From contig NZ_LWTX01000004.1 of NCBI RefSeq assembly GCF_002094305.1, positions 248,001 to 312,000 of the forward strand: a DNA stretch of 64,000 bases, in the 5' to 3' direction. Within the stretch, counting starts at the first letter, position 1, and the number at the start of each line of letters is the position of its first letter. The stretch is from Prescottella equi (lineage in GTDB: Bacteria > Actinomycetota > Actinomycetes > Mycobacteriales > Mycobacteriaceae). Of this stretch, positions 1 to 7,391 are shown piece by piece. Position numbers and translations under genes: made by a program. Under the pieces are notes generated by a model that had not been told where the DNA came from, made no database searches, and saw only the letters and a program-made list of their open reading frames with translations.

Positions 1-122
1 CCGGCGGCAGGTGCAGCGGCGGCGGAGGCGGTCGGGGCCAGCGCAGCCAGCGAGACGGCCGCACCGGTGACGCCGACTCCGGCGAGGAAGCGGCGGCGGT
101 CGATCGGGTTGAACTCTGTCAC
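1..122 (-). CDS. N-terminus of a Tat-exported protein (partial, runs off the left edge)
   Basis: Only the first 40 or so codons are present. From a GTG at 120-122 the peptide opens T-E-F-N-P-I and then D-R-R-R-F-L, followed by a weakly hydrophobic Gly/Ala/Val stretch that ends in P-T-A-S-A-A-A-A. A consecutive Arg run followed by Phe-Leu and a mild h-region is the pattern of a twin-arginine signal peptide. The protein is therefore probably exported already folded, often with a cofactor. No mature domain lies inside the window, so the enzyme class cannot be named. The start is the most upstream in-frame codon that gives the whole Tat motif; it was not confirmed by a clear ribosome binding site. 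Confidence 0.6.
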   Translation of the reverse strand, partial: MTEFNPIDRRRFLAGVGVTGAAVSLAALAPTASAAAAPAA

Positions 123-263
123 GGGTGTTCCTCGTCGATGTCCAGGTTGTCGGGATGCCGGTCCCAGCAAACCCCACCGGCGACACCCGAACGCCCGAAA
201 CAGCGATATCCGAGCGGGTATTCACGAGACGTTCATCGGCGGGTCGCACGTACGCTGGCCATC

Positions 264-650
264 ATGACTGCCACGCTGAGCGAGATCGGTGCCGCGAAAT
301 ACGTTCTGTTGACGACCTTCAAGAAGGACGGCTCCGGAGTGCCCACCCCACTGTGGGCGGCAATGGACGGCGATCGGATGCTGATGTGGACCGAGACGAA
401 GTCGTGGAAGGTCAAGCGCATCCGGAACCGCTCTCGTGTCACCGTTGGGGTGTGCGACGCGCGCGGAAATCCGAAGGGCCCGCAGATCGACGCCACCGCG
501 GTGGTGCTCGACGACGCCTGCACCGAGGAGACACGCGACGCGATCGCCCGCAAGTACGGCCTGATCGGGTGGATCGCCGTCAAGGGCAGCATTCTGCGGC
601 GGGGCCGTAAGGGCACGGTGGGATTGGCGATCACCGCTCCGTCCCCCTGA
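264..650 (+). CDS. PPOX-class (split beta-barrel) probable F420/flavin-dependent protein
   Basis: A 128-residue protein of the pyridoxamine-5'-phosphate-oxidase-like split-barrel superfamily. The N-terminal half has the usual strand order: K-Y-V-L-L-T-T-F-K-K-D-G, then V-P-T-P-L-W-A, then M-L-M-W-T-E-T-K-S-W-K-V-K-R-I-R-N, where the W-K-V-K-R-I motif normally contacts cofactor phosphates. Actinobacterial relatives are usually annotated as PPOX-class F420-dependent reductases; the substrate is unknown. An ATG further upstream at 138 would add a low-complexity Arg/Pro leader unlike the family, so I start at 264, where the barrel begins. It lies divergent from the Tat protein and upstream of two unrelated small exported or membrane genes. 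Confidence 0.8.
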   Translation: MTATLSEIGAAKYVLLTTFKKDGSGVPTPLWAAMDGDRMLMWTETKSWKVKRIRNRSRVTVGVCDARGNPKGPQIDATAVVLDDACTEETRDAIARKYGLIGWIAVKGSILRRGRKGTVGLAITAPSP

Positions 651-721
651 CGCGTCGGCGGCGAATCGGTCATTCGGGCGTTCGCCGCCGCCGCAGGGTC
701 GCCCGGTGCTTCAATTCGCCC

Positions 722-1240
722 ATGCGAAAAGCGCTCTCGGCGGTTGCATTGGTCGCTGTCTGGTCGGTTGCCGGGTCCCTGCCCGCGGGCGCCGCACAGC
801 CGTCATGGTCCGGCGACTACTCCGTCAAGCGCTTCGCCGCGACCAAGACCGGGACGAGTCTCGCTGCGAGCCAGTGGGAACCGGATTTCGCCGACGTCTA
901 CACGTTCGAGACGACGTGCACGGACGGTACGTGCGTGGCCACCGTCGTCGGCGGACCCGCGCCCGCCAATCCGACGCTGCCGCAACCGGCGCGGTACACG
1001 TGGGACGGCGCCAGTTGGGTGCACCCCTACGACTGGGAGTGGGACTGCTGGATGGGGGAGGGCAATCCGAAGGTGTGGGCGCCGGCCCACTCGGAGGCCT
1101 ACTACACCCCACAACCGGACGGCACCCTGGTCGGCTCGTGGCGCACCGACATCGCGAGCGGCCCCTGCGCAGGCTCGGTCATCATGGACGTCGCTGCCTA
1201 TCCGGTCGACCCGCCGCCGGCGTTCGGCAGCGGGAGCTGA
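722..1240 (+). CDS. Small exported protein, function unknown
   Basis: A 172-residue protein with a clear Sec signal peptide: M-R-K followed by a hydrophobic core and a probable cleavage after P-A-G-A-A around residue 26. The mature part is rich in Trp, Tyr and Thr. It has cysteines at C-T-D-G-T-C, in W-D-C-W and in G-P-C-A, which suggests two disulfides. It resembles the many short secreted beta-type proteins of Mycobacteriales that have no assigned role. The ATG at 722 is the first start that gives a complete signal peptide. The next gene follows after 27 bases on the same strand, so co-transcription is possible. Confidence 0.7.
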   Translation: MRKALSAVALVAVWSVAGSLPAGAAQPSWSGDYSVKRFAATKTGTSLAASQWEPDFADVYTFETTCTDGTCVATVVGGPAPANPTLPQPARYTWDGASWVHPYDWEWDCWMGEGNPKVWAPAHSEAYYTPQPDGTLVGSWRTDIASGPCAGSVIMDVAAYPVDPPPAFGSGS

Positions 1241-1267
1241 CCCCAGCAATTGTCCTAAGCTGCGGAC

Positions 1268-1714
1268 GTGTCGCGAACTGTGTGGTGGGCCGCCGCCCTG
1301 GCAGCGTTGACGATCACCGTGTGGGTCGCCACCACGTCGTCGATGGCCGACATCTCGATGTCGTGCGCGAAGATCGGCGAGAGCGGTTCCTCCTTCCGGT
1401 GCGATGACTCGATCGTCGACGTGCTTGGCGTGTGGCCGCTGGTCGGCCTGGGCCTGTTGCTCGGCACACCGCCGGCGGCGGCGGCGCTGTCGATGCGAAG
1501 GTGGGTCTCCTGGTTGATGGTCGCCGTACTCGCCGGTTTGTCGATCGCCGGGCTGGTGAACTGGTCGTCCTTCTGGGGATCACTGCTCTTCGCTGTGCCC
1601 CTGGCCGCTCTCGGGTGCGTCGCTACCGTGTTGCAGCGCGGCCCGGGTCCCAAGGTGAGAGTGTCCGATGGACGGTCGATCAGATCTCGAAGCCGGCGAC
1701 CGCGTTCCCCGTGA
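1268..1714 (+). CDS. Small integral membrane protein, unknown
   Basis: A 148-residue protein starting at a GTG, with an N-terminal hydrophobic segment (residues about 5-25), a short polar loop with two cysteines (S-C-A-K and F-R-C-D-D) and three further hydrophobic helices (about 55-75, 85-105 and 108-125). The extracytoplasmic loop with a Cys pair suggests one disulfide. I recognise no family. The last dozen residues are an Arg/Ser-rich tail that overlaps the 3' end of the convergent recombinase gene by 35 bases. The tail does not look like the rest of the protein, so the original C-terminus may have been replaced when the recombinase sequence arrived. That is an inference. Confidence 0.6.
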   Translation: MSRTVWWAAALAALTITVWVATTSSMADISMSCAKIGESGSSFRCDDSIVDVLGVWPLVGLGLLLGTPPAAAALSMRRWVSWLMVAVLAGLSIAGLVNWSSFWGSLLFAVPLAALGCVATVLQRGPGPKVRVSDGRSIRSRSRRPRSP

Positions 1715-2882
1715 GCGGATTGTGTTCGCGGGCATAGATTTCCAGCGTGGCCGGGTTCTTGTGTCCGGTCTGCCGCATCACCTCGTGGGCCTGCGCGCCG
1801 TTGCGGAACGCCTGGGTGACGAACCCGGCACGCAGGGAGTGCCCGCCGAGTTTCGCGATCTTGGCGGGGGAGAGCCCGGCGTCGGCGGCCGCGCGGCGGA
1901 TCACACCGTGGATGCCCTGCCCGGTGAGGGCGCTGTCACCGATGTTGCCGTTTACGCGCAGCGGCCGGAACACCGGCGCCGTCAGAGCTTCGGGGCGCAG
2001 GTCAGGGTAGGGGACGTGGCAGACGTGCGTGCGGAATGTGTCGGGGGCGCCGAGGAATTCGGCGACGGCGTCGCGGCCACCCCGGTGGTGGGCGAGTACG
2101 ACGTCGAGCCACCGGCGGTACACGCACGGCGGGCAGGCGCGGTGCCCGATCGCGAACGGGGTGGCCTTGACCATGCCGTCGCCGACCTGGTCGGTCTTCG
2201 ATCGCCGGACCAGGATGTGCAGCCCGTCTTGGGGGTGCAGGGTGATGTCGCGCAGTTGCAGGCCGGACAACTCCGCGCGTCGGAAGGCGCCCAGGAACCC
2301 GATCAGGATGATCGCCGAGTCGCGCCGTTCGCGCAGCCGGTCCTGCCATGTGTCCGCGTTCTGCCGCATCGTGGCGAGGATGTAGCCGATCTCGTCGCCC
2401 AGCAGCGGTGCGACGCGTTTGGTCGGACGTTCCCCGGCTGCGGCATAGGTGCGACGCAGGCCGGCCAAGGTGTCCTTGACGATCTGGGCCTGTCCGGGGG
2501 CGGGACGGGCGCACGCCCGGTGCCAGTAGTTGATCGACGCCACCCATCGGGTGAGGGTGTTCGTCGCGTACCGCCGTTCGCCGGTGGCGGCGCGCAACTC
2601 GGCGTGTTCGGTGAGATAGTCGGCGACGGTGTGCGGGTGCGCCGGCATGGGTACGTGTCCTCGCTCGGCGCACCAGCTGCGGAACTTGTCCCAGTCCGTG
2701 CGATAGTTTCGCGCGGTGGACGGGGAGTGCCGCTGTTCGAGGGCGGCGACGATCCGGGCCTCGGCGGACGCGGACAGCACCGGGACGGCGGGTTCGAGTC
2801 CCGGCCCGGTCGATTCCGTCGGCCGTTCGGCAATCGCGGGCAGAGCGGGCACGACACGGACCGTGTCGACCTCTTCACTCAC
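1680..2882 (-). CDS. Site-specific tyrosine recombinase / integrase
   Basis: A 400-residue tyrosine recombinase. The catalytic set is visible: Arg201 in F-R-R-A-E-L, Lys229 in R-R-S-K-T, the H-x-x-R box at His348-Arg351 (H-S-L-R-A-G), His374 in T-G-H-K-N and the nucleophile Tyr383 in L-E-I-Y-A-R. Residues about 40-150 form an N-terminal SAM-like core-binding domain (Y-R-T-D-W-D-K-F-R-S-W-C), which is typical of phage-type integrases. The enzyme should cut and rejoin DNA through a 3'-phosphotyrosine. No excisionase, relaxase, phage genes or attachment-site repeats were seen nearby, so it looks like an orphan or the remnant of an integrated element. Its neighbours on both sides are ordinary chromosomal genes. 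Confidence 0.9.
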   Translation of the reverse strand: MSEEVDTVRVVPALPAIAERPTESTGPGLEPAVPVLSASAEARIVAALEQRHSPSTARNYRTDWDKFRSWCAERGHVPMPAHPHTVADYLTEHAELRAATGERRYATNTLTRWVASINYWHRACARPAPGQAQIVKDTLAGLRRTYAAAGERPTKRVAPLLGDEIGYILATMRQNADTWQDRLRERRDSAIILIGFLGAFRRAELSGLQLRDITLHPQDGLHILVRRSKTDQVGDGMVKATPFAIGHRACPPCVYRRWLDVVLAHHRGGRDAVAEFLGAPDTFRTHVCHVPYPDLRPEALTAPVFRPLRVNGNIGDSALTGQGIHGVIRRAAADAGLSPAKIAKLGGHSLRAGFVTQAFRNGAQAHEVMRQTGHKNPATLEIYAREHNPLTGNAVAGFEI

Positions 2883-3108
2883 ACCCGTGCTCCTCTCGCG
2901 TCATCGAGCGACCCTACCGAGTGCGACCGACAGTTCCGTATGTCCGCGCCAGCGGCCGCCGACTGTCACAGTGACGAAAAGTGGTCATGGAGGGAGTACC
3001 CGCCGGGCCGCGGTGGTGTGGCGACTTTGCCGCTCCGCCTTCCCGGGTCGGTCACGGCGCTAACTGTCATTAGCGTGAGGTGGGTGCGCGCGGCCGGGAA
3101 CCCGTTCC

Positions 3109-4542
3109 TCAACGCGCTTCACGCCGCGACACCGGCGGCATGAACTCGCCCTCGAGGGTCCGGTGCCACCACGCGCCGGTCTCCCGGCGTTCGGCGGGCG
3201 TGGTGAAGCGGTAGCGGTACATCCGCGCCCGGATCACCGCCGGGGGAGCGTCGGGAAACGGATTGTGGTGCAGGAGCTTCAGCACCGCGTCGTCGCCCGC
3301 GAGTAGGCGGGTGACGAATCCGCCGAACCACGAGGCCGCGTAACCGGAGGAGATCGCGGCGAACCACATCAGCCAGTCCAGCCGCAGGTGGTAGGGCGCG
3401 AACTGGCGGGGACGGCGACGCAATCCGCCGGGTTTGCCCTTGAACTCGTATTCACGCCACTCGGTGTCGGGGGTGATGTGTTCATCGGTGGTGCCCTCGA
3501 CCACGATTTCGCGTCGGACACGGGTGATGTGGCCGAACGCTCCGTACGTGTTCACCAGATGCCACGGATCGAACGACGCGTTCATCATCTGATGGCTCGA
3601 GAACAGGTTGCGGGCGGGCCGATAGCTCAGCGCCGCAATCGCCAGCGTGAAGGCCACCACGACACTGACGAACCACGGCGGTGACGACGCAATCTCCGAC
3701 GGCGACGACACCGGGAGCACGAACTCCCAGAACCCGTCGGGCAGCACCGACAGTCCGAGCACGATCGCGAGCCAGTTGAGCCACGCGAAGTTCCCGCTCG
3801 CCACCAACCACAATTGGGTGACCACCATGATCGCGGCCGCGCCGCCCGCGACGGGCTGCGGAGCGAAGAGGAAGAACGGCACGATCAGCTGCGTGAAGTG
3901 GTTGCCGGCCACCTCGATCTTGTGCAGCGGCCGCGGCAGGTGGTGGAAGTACCAGCTCAGCGGCCCAGGCATCGGCTGGGTCTCGTGGTGGTAGTTCAGG
4001 CACGTCAGATCCCGCCAGCACGGGTCGCCGCGGATCTTGATCAGGCCGGCACCGAACTCGAGCCGGAACAGCAGCCACCGCAGCAGCAACAGCGTCAGCA
4101 GCGGCGGGGCGGTGTCCCAGTTCCCGACGAACACCGCGAGCAATCCCACCTCGAGCAGCAGCGACTCCCACCCGAACCCGTACCAGAGTTGGCCGACGTT
4201 GACGATCGACAGGTACAGCCCCCACAGCAGCAGCCAGCCCAGCATCGACAGCGGAAGCGGCAACCGGTCCACCAGCCCGAGCAGCGCGAGCGAAGACAGC
4301 ACCACCCCGGACCACGCCACGATCGCGTAGAACCGGTCGGAGTAGTGCAGGTGGAAGATGCTCGGCGAGCGCTGCCAACGGCTGCCGGCGATGAACCGCC
4401 TGATCGGCAGCATCCCGTCGTCGCCGATGAGAGGTCTGAACTGATTGACCGCGACGAGGAAGGCAGCAAGATAGATGGCGGCGAGCCCCTCCTTGAAGAG
4501 CAGCCGCGACAGCCAGTAACCGTCCGCGTCGAACCACACCAC
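3109..4542 (-). CDS. Lipase maturation factor family membrane protein
   Basis: A 477-residue polytopic membrane protein of the lipase maturation factor (LMF1) family. The conserved core reads N-V-G-Q-L-W-Y-G-F-G-W-E-S-L-L-L-E and R-L-E-F-G-A-G-L-I-K-I-R-G-D, followed by C-W-R-D-L-T-C-L-N-Y-H-H-E-T-Q-P-M-P; the last two blocks are the signature of this family. At least seven hydrophobic helices precede a soluble C-terminal domain rich in W-Y-R-Y-R-F. In animals LMF1 helps lipases fold in the ER; the substrate of the bacterial members is unknown. The GTG start is supported by an AGAGAGG ribosome site six bases upstream. It is the last gene of a minus-strand run that begins at tldD, 44 bases after the LLM oxidoreductase. 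Confidence 0.85.
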   Translation of the reverse strand: MVWFDADGYWLSRLLFKEGLAAIYLAAFLVAVNQFRPLIGDDGMLPIRRFIAGSRWQRSPSIFHLHYSDRFYAIVAWSGVVLSSLALLGLVDRLPLPLSMLGWLLLWGLYLSIVNVGQLWYGFGWESLLLEVGLLAVFVGNWDTAPPLLTLLLLRWLLFRLEFGAGLIKIRGDPCWRDLTCLNYHHETQPMPGPLSWYFHHLPRPLHKIEVAGNHFTQLIVPFFLFAPQPVAGGAAAIMVVTQLWLVASGNFAWLNWLAIVLGLSVLPDGFWEFVLPVSSPSEIASSPPWFVSVVVAFTLAIAALSYRPARNLFSSHQMMNASFDPWHLVNTYGAFGHITRVRREIVVEGTTDEHITPDTEWREYEFKGKPGGLRRRPRQFAPYHLRLDWLMWFAAISSGYAASWFGGFVTRLLAGDDAVLKLLHHNPFPDAPPAVIRARMYRYRFTTPAERRETGAWWHRTLEGEFMPPVSRREAR

Positions 4543-4586
4543 AGCAGGCCTCTCTGCTGTGGACGCTACTCGCTCCCGTCAAGCGC

Positions 4587-5573
4587 TCACATCAGATGAG
4601 GAAGCACTTCCTTCTCGAGGAGTTCGAGACCGGACGGGTCGTACGCCGCCTCGGGCACGTAGAAGATCGCGTACTCGAGGCCCTGCTTCTTCAGCGCCGT
4701 CAGGTTCTCGACGATCTGCTCCGGCGTGCCGACGGCCGGTAGCCCGCGGAACGCGTTCAGCGACGCCTCGGCCTTCTCGGCACCGACGACCGGTTCGAGC
4801 CGCGCCCGCAGCGCCTCGAGGCGGTCCTGTACCTCGGCCTCGGTGCGGCCGATCGCGACGTTGTAGTTCGCCGACCGGGTGATGGCGTCGAAGTCGGTGC
4901 CGACCTCCGCGCAGTGGCGCCGCAGGATCTCCGACTTGTGCGCGAACACCTCGGGGGTGCCGTCGAAGTTCGTGTACTGCGCGTACTTCGCCGCGATCTT
5001 CAACGTCACCTTCTCGCCGCCACCGGCGATCCACAGCGGGATGCCGCCGTCCTGCAGTGGCAGGGGGCGGACGATCGCGCCGTCCACCTGGTAGTGCTTG
5101 CCGTCCAGAGTCGCGGCGCCGGTGGACCATGCCTGCCGCATGATCTGGACACCCTCGTCGAGCCGGCCGAGTCGCTCGCCCGCCGACGGGAAGCCGTAGC
5201 CGTAGGCGCGCCACTCGTGCTCGTACCAGCCGCCGCCGATGCCCATCTCGACCCGTCCGCCGGAGATCAGATCGGTCGTCGCCGCCACTTTCGCCAGGTA
5301 GGCGGGGTTGCGGTAGCTCATCGCGGTGCACATCTGCCCCAGCCGTACCCGCTCGGTGACCGCCGCGAACGCCGCCATCAGCGACCACGCCTCGTGCGTC
5401 GCCTCGTCGGTGGGCTCCGGGACGGTGTGGAAGTGGTCGTACACCCAGATCGACTCCCACGGACCGTTGTCGGCGCGCAGCGCGACATCGCGCATCACGC
5501 CCCACTGGTCGGCGGGATCGATGCCGACGAGGTCCAGTCGCCAACCCTGGGGCACGAAGAGTCCGAAACGCAT
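4587..5573 (-). CDS. LLM-class F420-dependent oxidoreductase
   Basis: A 328-residue luciferase-like monooxygenase-fold protein. It begins M-R-F-G-L-F-V-P-Q-G-W-R, the first barrel strand. It continues with W-V-Y-D-H-F (substrate/cofactor face), V-R-L-G-Q-M-C-T, R-N-P-A-Y-L-A-K-V-A-A-T-T-D-L-I-S-G-G-R-V-E-M-G-I-G-G-G-W and I-P-L-W-I-A-G-G-G-E-K. That series is diagnostic of the actinobacterial F420-dependent LLM enzymes, many of which oxidise alcohols or reduce imines with coenzyme F420. The specific substrate cannot be read from sequence. It sits between ychJ and the lipase maturation factor with short gaps (24 and 44 bases), which suggests one transcript. Confidence 0.9.
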   Translation of the reverse strand: MRFGLFVPQGWRLDLVGIDPADQWGVMRDVALRADNGPWESIWVYDHFHTVPEPTDEATHEAWSLMAAFAAVTERVRLGQMCTAMSYRNPAYLAKVAATTDLISGGRVEMGIGGGWYEHEWRAYGYGFPSAGERLGRLDEGVQIMRQAWSTGAATLDGKHYQVDGAIVRPLPLQDGGIPLWIAGGGEKVTLKIAAKYAQYTNFDGTPEVFAHKSEILRRHCAEVGTDFDAITRSANYNVAIGRTEAEVQDRLEALRARLEPVVGAEKAEASLNAFRGLPAVGTPEQIVENLTALKKQGLEYAIFYVPEAAYDPSGLELLEKEVLPHLM

Positions 5574-5597
5574 GACAGGATCCTGTTCTCTAGAGGT

Positions 5598-5990
5598 TTA
5601 CTGCACGGCGTCCACGTACAGCCATCGTCCGTCCTCACGGACGAACGTGCTGTGTTCGCGCATCGATCCGCGTGTCCCGTGGTCCACATAGTGCGCGACG
5701 AACTCGACGGTGCCGGTGCGGTCGAGGAGACCGCCGCCCGACGTGGTCAGCACGTCCAGTCGGCGCCACACCTGCTCCGGGTCGAGGTCCAGCCGTTTCG
5801 GCCTGGTGTCCGGGTGCCACGTGCGCAGCAGATAGGCCTCGTCGCCGACGGCGAACGCGCTGTAACGCGACCGCATCAGCTGTTCCGCGGTGGGCGCCTC
5901 GGCCGTCCCGGAATGGAAGCGGCCACAACACCGGCCGTACTGCTCACCGGACAGGCAGGGACAGCGGTCGTCGTCGGAGATCGTCGGCAT
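5598..5990 (-). CDS. YchJ/UPF0225-family SEC-C motif protein
   Basis: A 130-residue protein with an N-terminal SEC-C-type zinc motif (C-P-C-L-S-G then Y-G-R-C-C-G-R-F-H-S-G) followed by the YchJ core: L-M-R-S-R-Y-S-A-F, L-L-R-T-W-H-P-D-T-R-P, V-E-F-V-A-H-Y and H-S-T-F-V-R-E-D-G-R-W-L-Y-V-D. The fold of the second part is NTF2-like. The role of this widespread family is not known. A longer reading frame extends upstream but it runs antisense into tldE coding sequence. The ATG at 5988-5990 gives the family's normal N-terminus and lies 8 bases after the tldE stop. Confidence 0.85.
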   Translation of the reverse strand: MPTISDDDRCPCLSGEQYGRCCGRFHSGTAEAPTAEQLMRSRYSAFAVGDEAYLLRTWHPDTRPKRLDLDPEQVWRRLDVLTTSGGGLLDRTGTVEFVAHYVDHGTRGSMREHSTFVREDGRWLYVDAVQ

Positions 5991-5998
5991 CGGGACCC

Positions 5999-7366
5999 TC
6001 ACTGTGCCTGGCTGACGGAAGACATGTGGAAGTCGGGAATCCGCATCGGCGGCATCGCGGTTCGCGTGAACCAGTCCTTCCACTCCCGAGGCAGTGTCGG
6101 CTCGGTCGCGCCCACCTCGGTGACCCGCCGCAGCAGATCCAGTGGGCTCTCGTTGAACCGGAAGTTGTTGACCGCGGCGGTCACCGCGCCGTCCTCGATC
6201 AGGTACACGCCGTCGCGGGTGAGACCGGTGAGCAGTGCGGTGGCGGGGTCGACCTCCCGGATGTACCACAGCGTCGTCAGCAGCAGGCCGCGTTCGGTCC
6301 GCGCCACCATGTCGTCGAGCGTGGCCGCCGATCCGCCGGTCAGCAGCAGGTTGTCACCCGGCACGGCGGCGGGCGCATCGAACTCGGCGGCCGCCGCACG
6401 CGGGTAGGCGAGCGCGTTGATCACGCCGTCCCGGATCCAGTCGACCCGTCCGGCGTCCATCCCGTTGTCGAACACCGACAGCGTGTCGGACGAGGAGGTG
6501 GTCGCGACGAACGGGGTGTAGCCCAACCGGTCGGCGTGTGGATCCGAATAGAGCGTCAGCGGAATGTCGGTGAGTCGCTCACCGACCCGGGTGCCACCCC
6601 GGCGGGAGAACGCGGTGTGCCCCTCCTGTGCGCCGCGGCCCTCCATCGCCCACATCAGCGGGATCATCAGGTCGGACACCGCCGACGGTGGCAGCACCGT
6701 CTCGTACCTGCCGGCCGGCAGCGCCACCGTTCGGTCCGACCAGCCCAGCCGGGTGTCGAGGTCGGCCAGCAGCTTCGGCACGGACACGTCGGTGAAGTCG
6801 AGGCTCGCCGAACCCACCCAGGCGCTGGCGTCGCCGCGCTTGCCGTTGATCTCGATCGACCCGGTGGGCTGGGTGTACCGGCGGCGCACCCCCGCCGATG
6901 TCCCGAGCCACGTGGAGTGGACCTGGTGGTGCGCGAAGCCGTAGAGCCGGTCGGCCCCCGCGAAACCGTCTGCGAGACCGGGCACCAGACCTTCGAACAC
7001 CTCGACGCCCGGGCTCGCCGGACCGTCGGCCCAGTCCACGCCGCCGACGCCGTCCCCGGCCGGGAGGTCCATGGCGTCCTCGGCGGGCTGAGCCGAGCGG
7101 GCCGCGTCCTCGCTCGCGCGCACGACGTCGGCGATCGCACCGGCGTCGACCGTCGACGACGTCACCGCACCGACGCGTGCGGACCCGTCGGCGGAGCGGA
7201 TCACGGACAGCACGGTCCACGACCTGGATGTCGAGACCCCGTTGGTGGTCATCGAATTGCCGGCCCAGCGCAGCGACGCCTCTGCGGCGTCGGTGACCAG
7301 CACCATCGCCTCGTCGACCGTCGAGAGCGCGAGGGCCCGCTCGACCAGTTCCTGCGCGGGGATCAT
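5999..7366 (-). CDS. tldE: TldE/PmbA-type subunit of the TldD-TldE metalloprotease
   Basis: A 455-residue protein of the PmbA/TldD family that lacks the HExxxH zinc site and so corresponds to the non-catalytic TldE partner. Recognisable blocks are R-W-A-G-N-S-M near the N-terminus, the central domain around Y-E-T-V-L-P-P-S-A-V-S-D-L, and the C-terminal L-L-T-G-G-S and R-T-E-R-G-L-L-L-T-T-L-W-Y-I-R-E-V-D-P blocks. In other bacteria TldD-TldE heterodimers degrade unfolded peptides and mature ribosomal peptides such as microcin B17. Here it immediately follows tldD (25-base gap) and precedes ychJ, so the pair should be co-expressed. No peptide precursor gene was seen next to it, so a general proteolytic role is more likely. 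Confidence 0.9.
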   Translation of the reverse strand: MIPAQELVERALALSTVDEAMVLVTDAAEASLRWAGNSMTTNGVSTSRSWTVLSVIRSADGSARVGAVTSSTVDAGAIADVVRASEDAARSAQPAEDAMDLPAGDGVGGVDWADGPASPGVEVFEGLVPGLADGFAGADRLYGFAHHQVHSTWLGTSAGVRRRYTQPTGSIEINGKRGDASAWVGSASLDFTDVSVPKLLADLDTRLGWSDRTVALPAGRYETVLPPSAVSDLMIPLMWAMEGRGAQEGHTAFSRRGGTRVGERLTDIPLTLYSDPHADRLGYTPFVATTSSSDTLSVFDNGMDAGRVDWIRDGVINALAYPRAAAAEFDAPAAVPGDNLLLTGGSAATLDDMVARTERGLLLTTLWYIREVDPATALLTGLTRDGVYLIEDGAVTAAVNNFRFNESPLDLLRRVTEVGATEPTLPREWKDWFTRTAMPPMRIPDFHMSSVSQAQ

Positions 7367-7391
7367 CGGCCGCCCTCCGGCTGAGTCATGG

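Noticed and set aside
1668-3143. A 491-codon plus-strand frame opposite the recombinase
   Set aside because: The composition is shadow-like and there are no motifs; the minus-strand tyrosine recombinase has its whole catalytic set in the same DNA.
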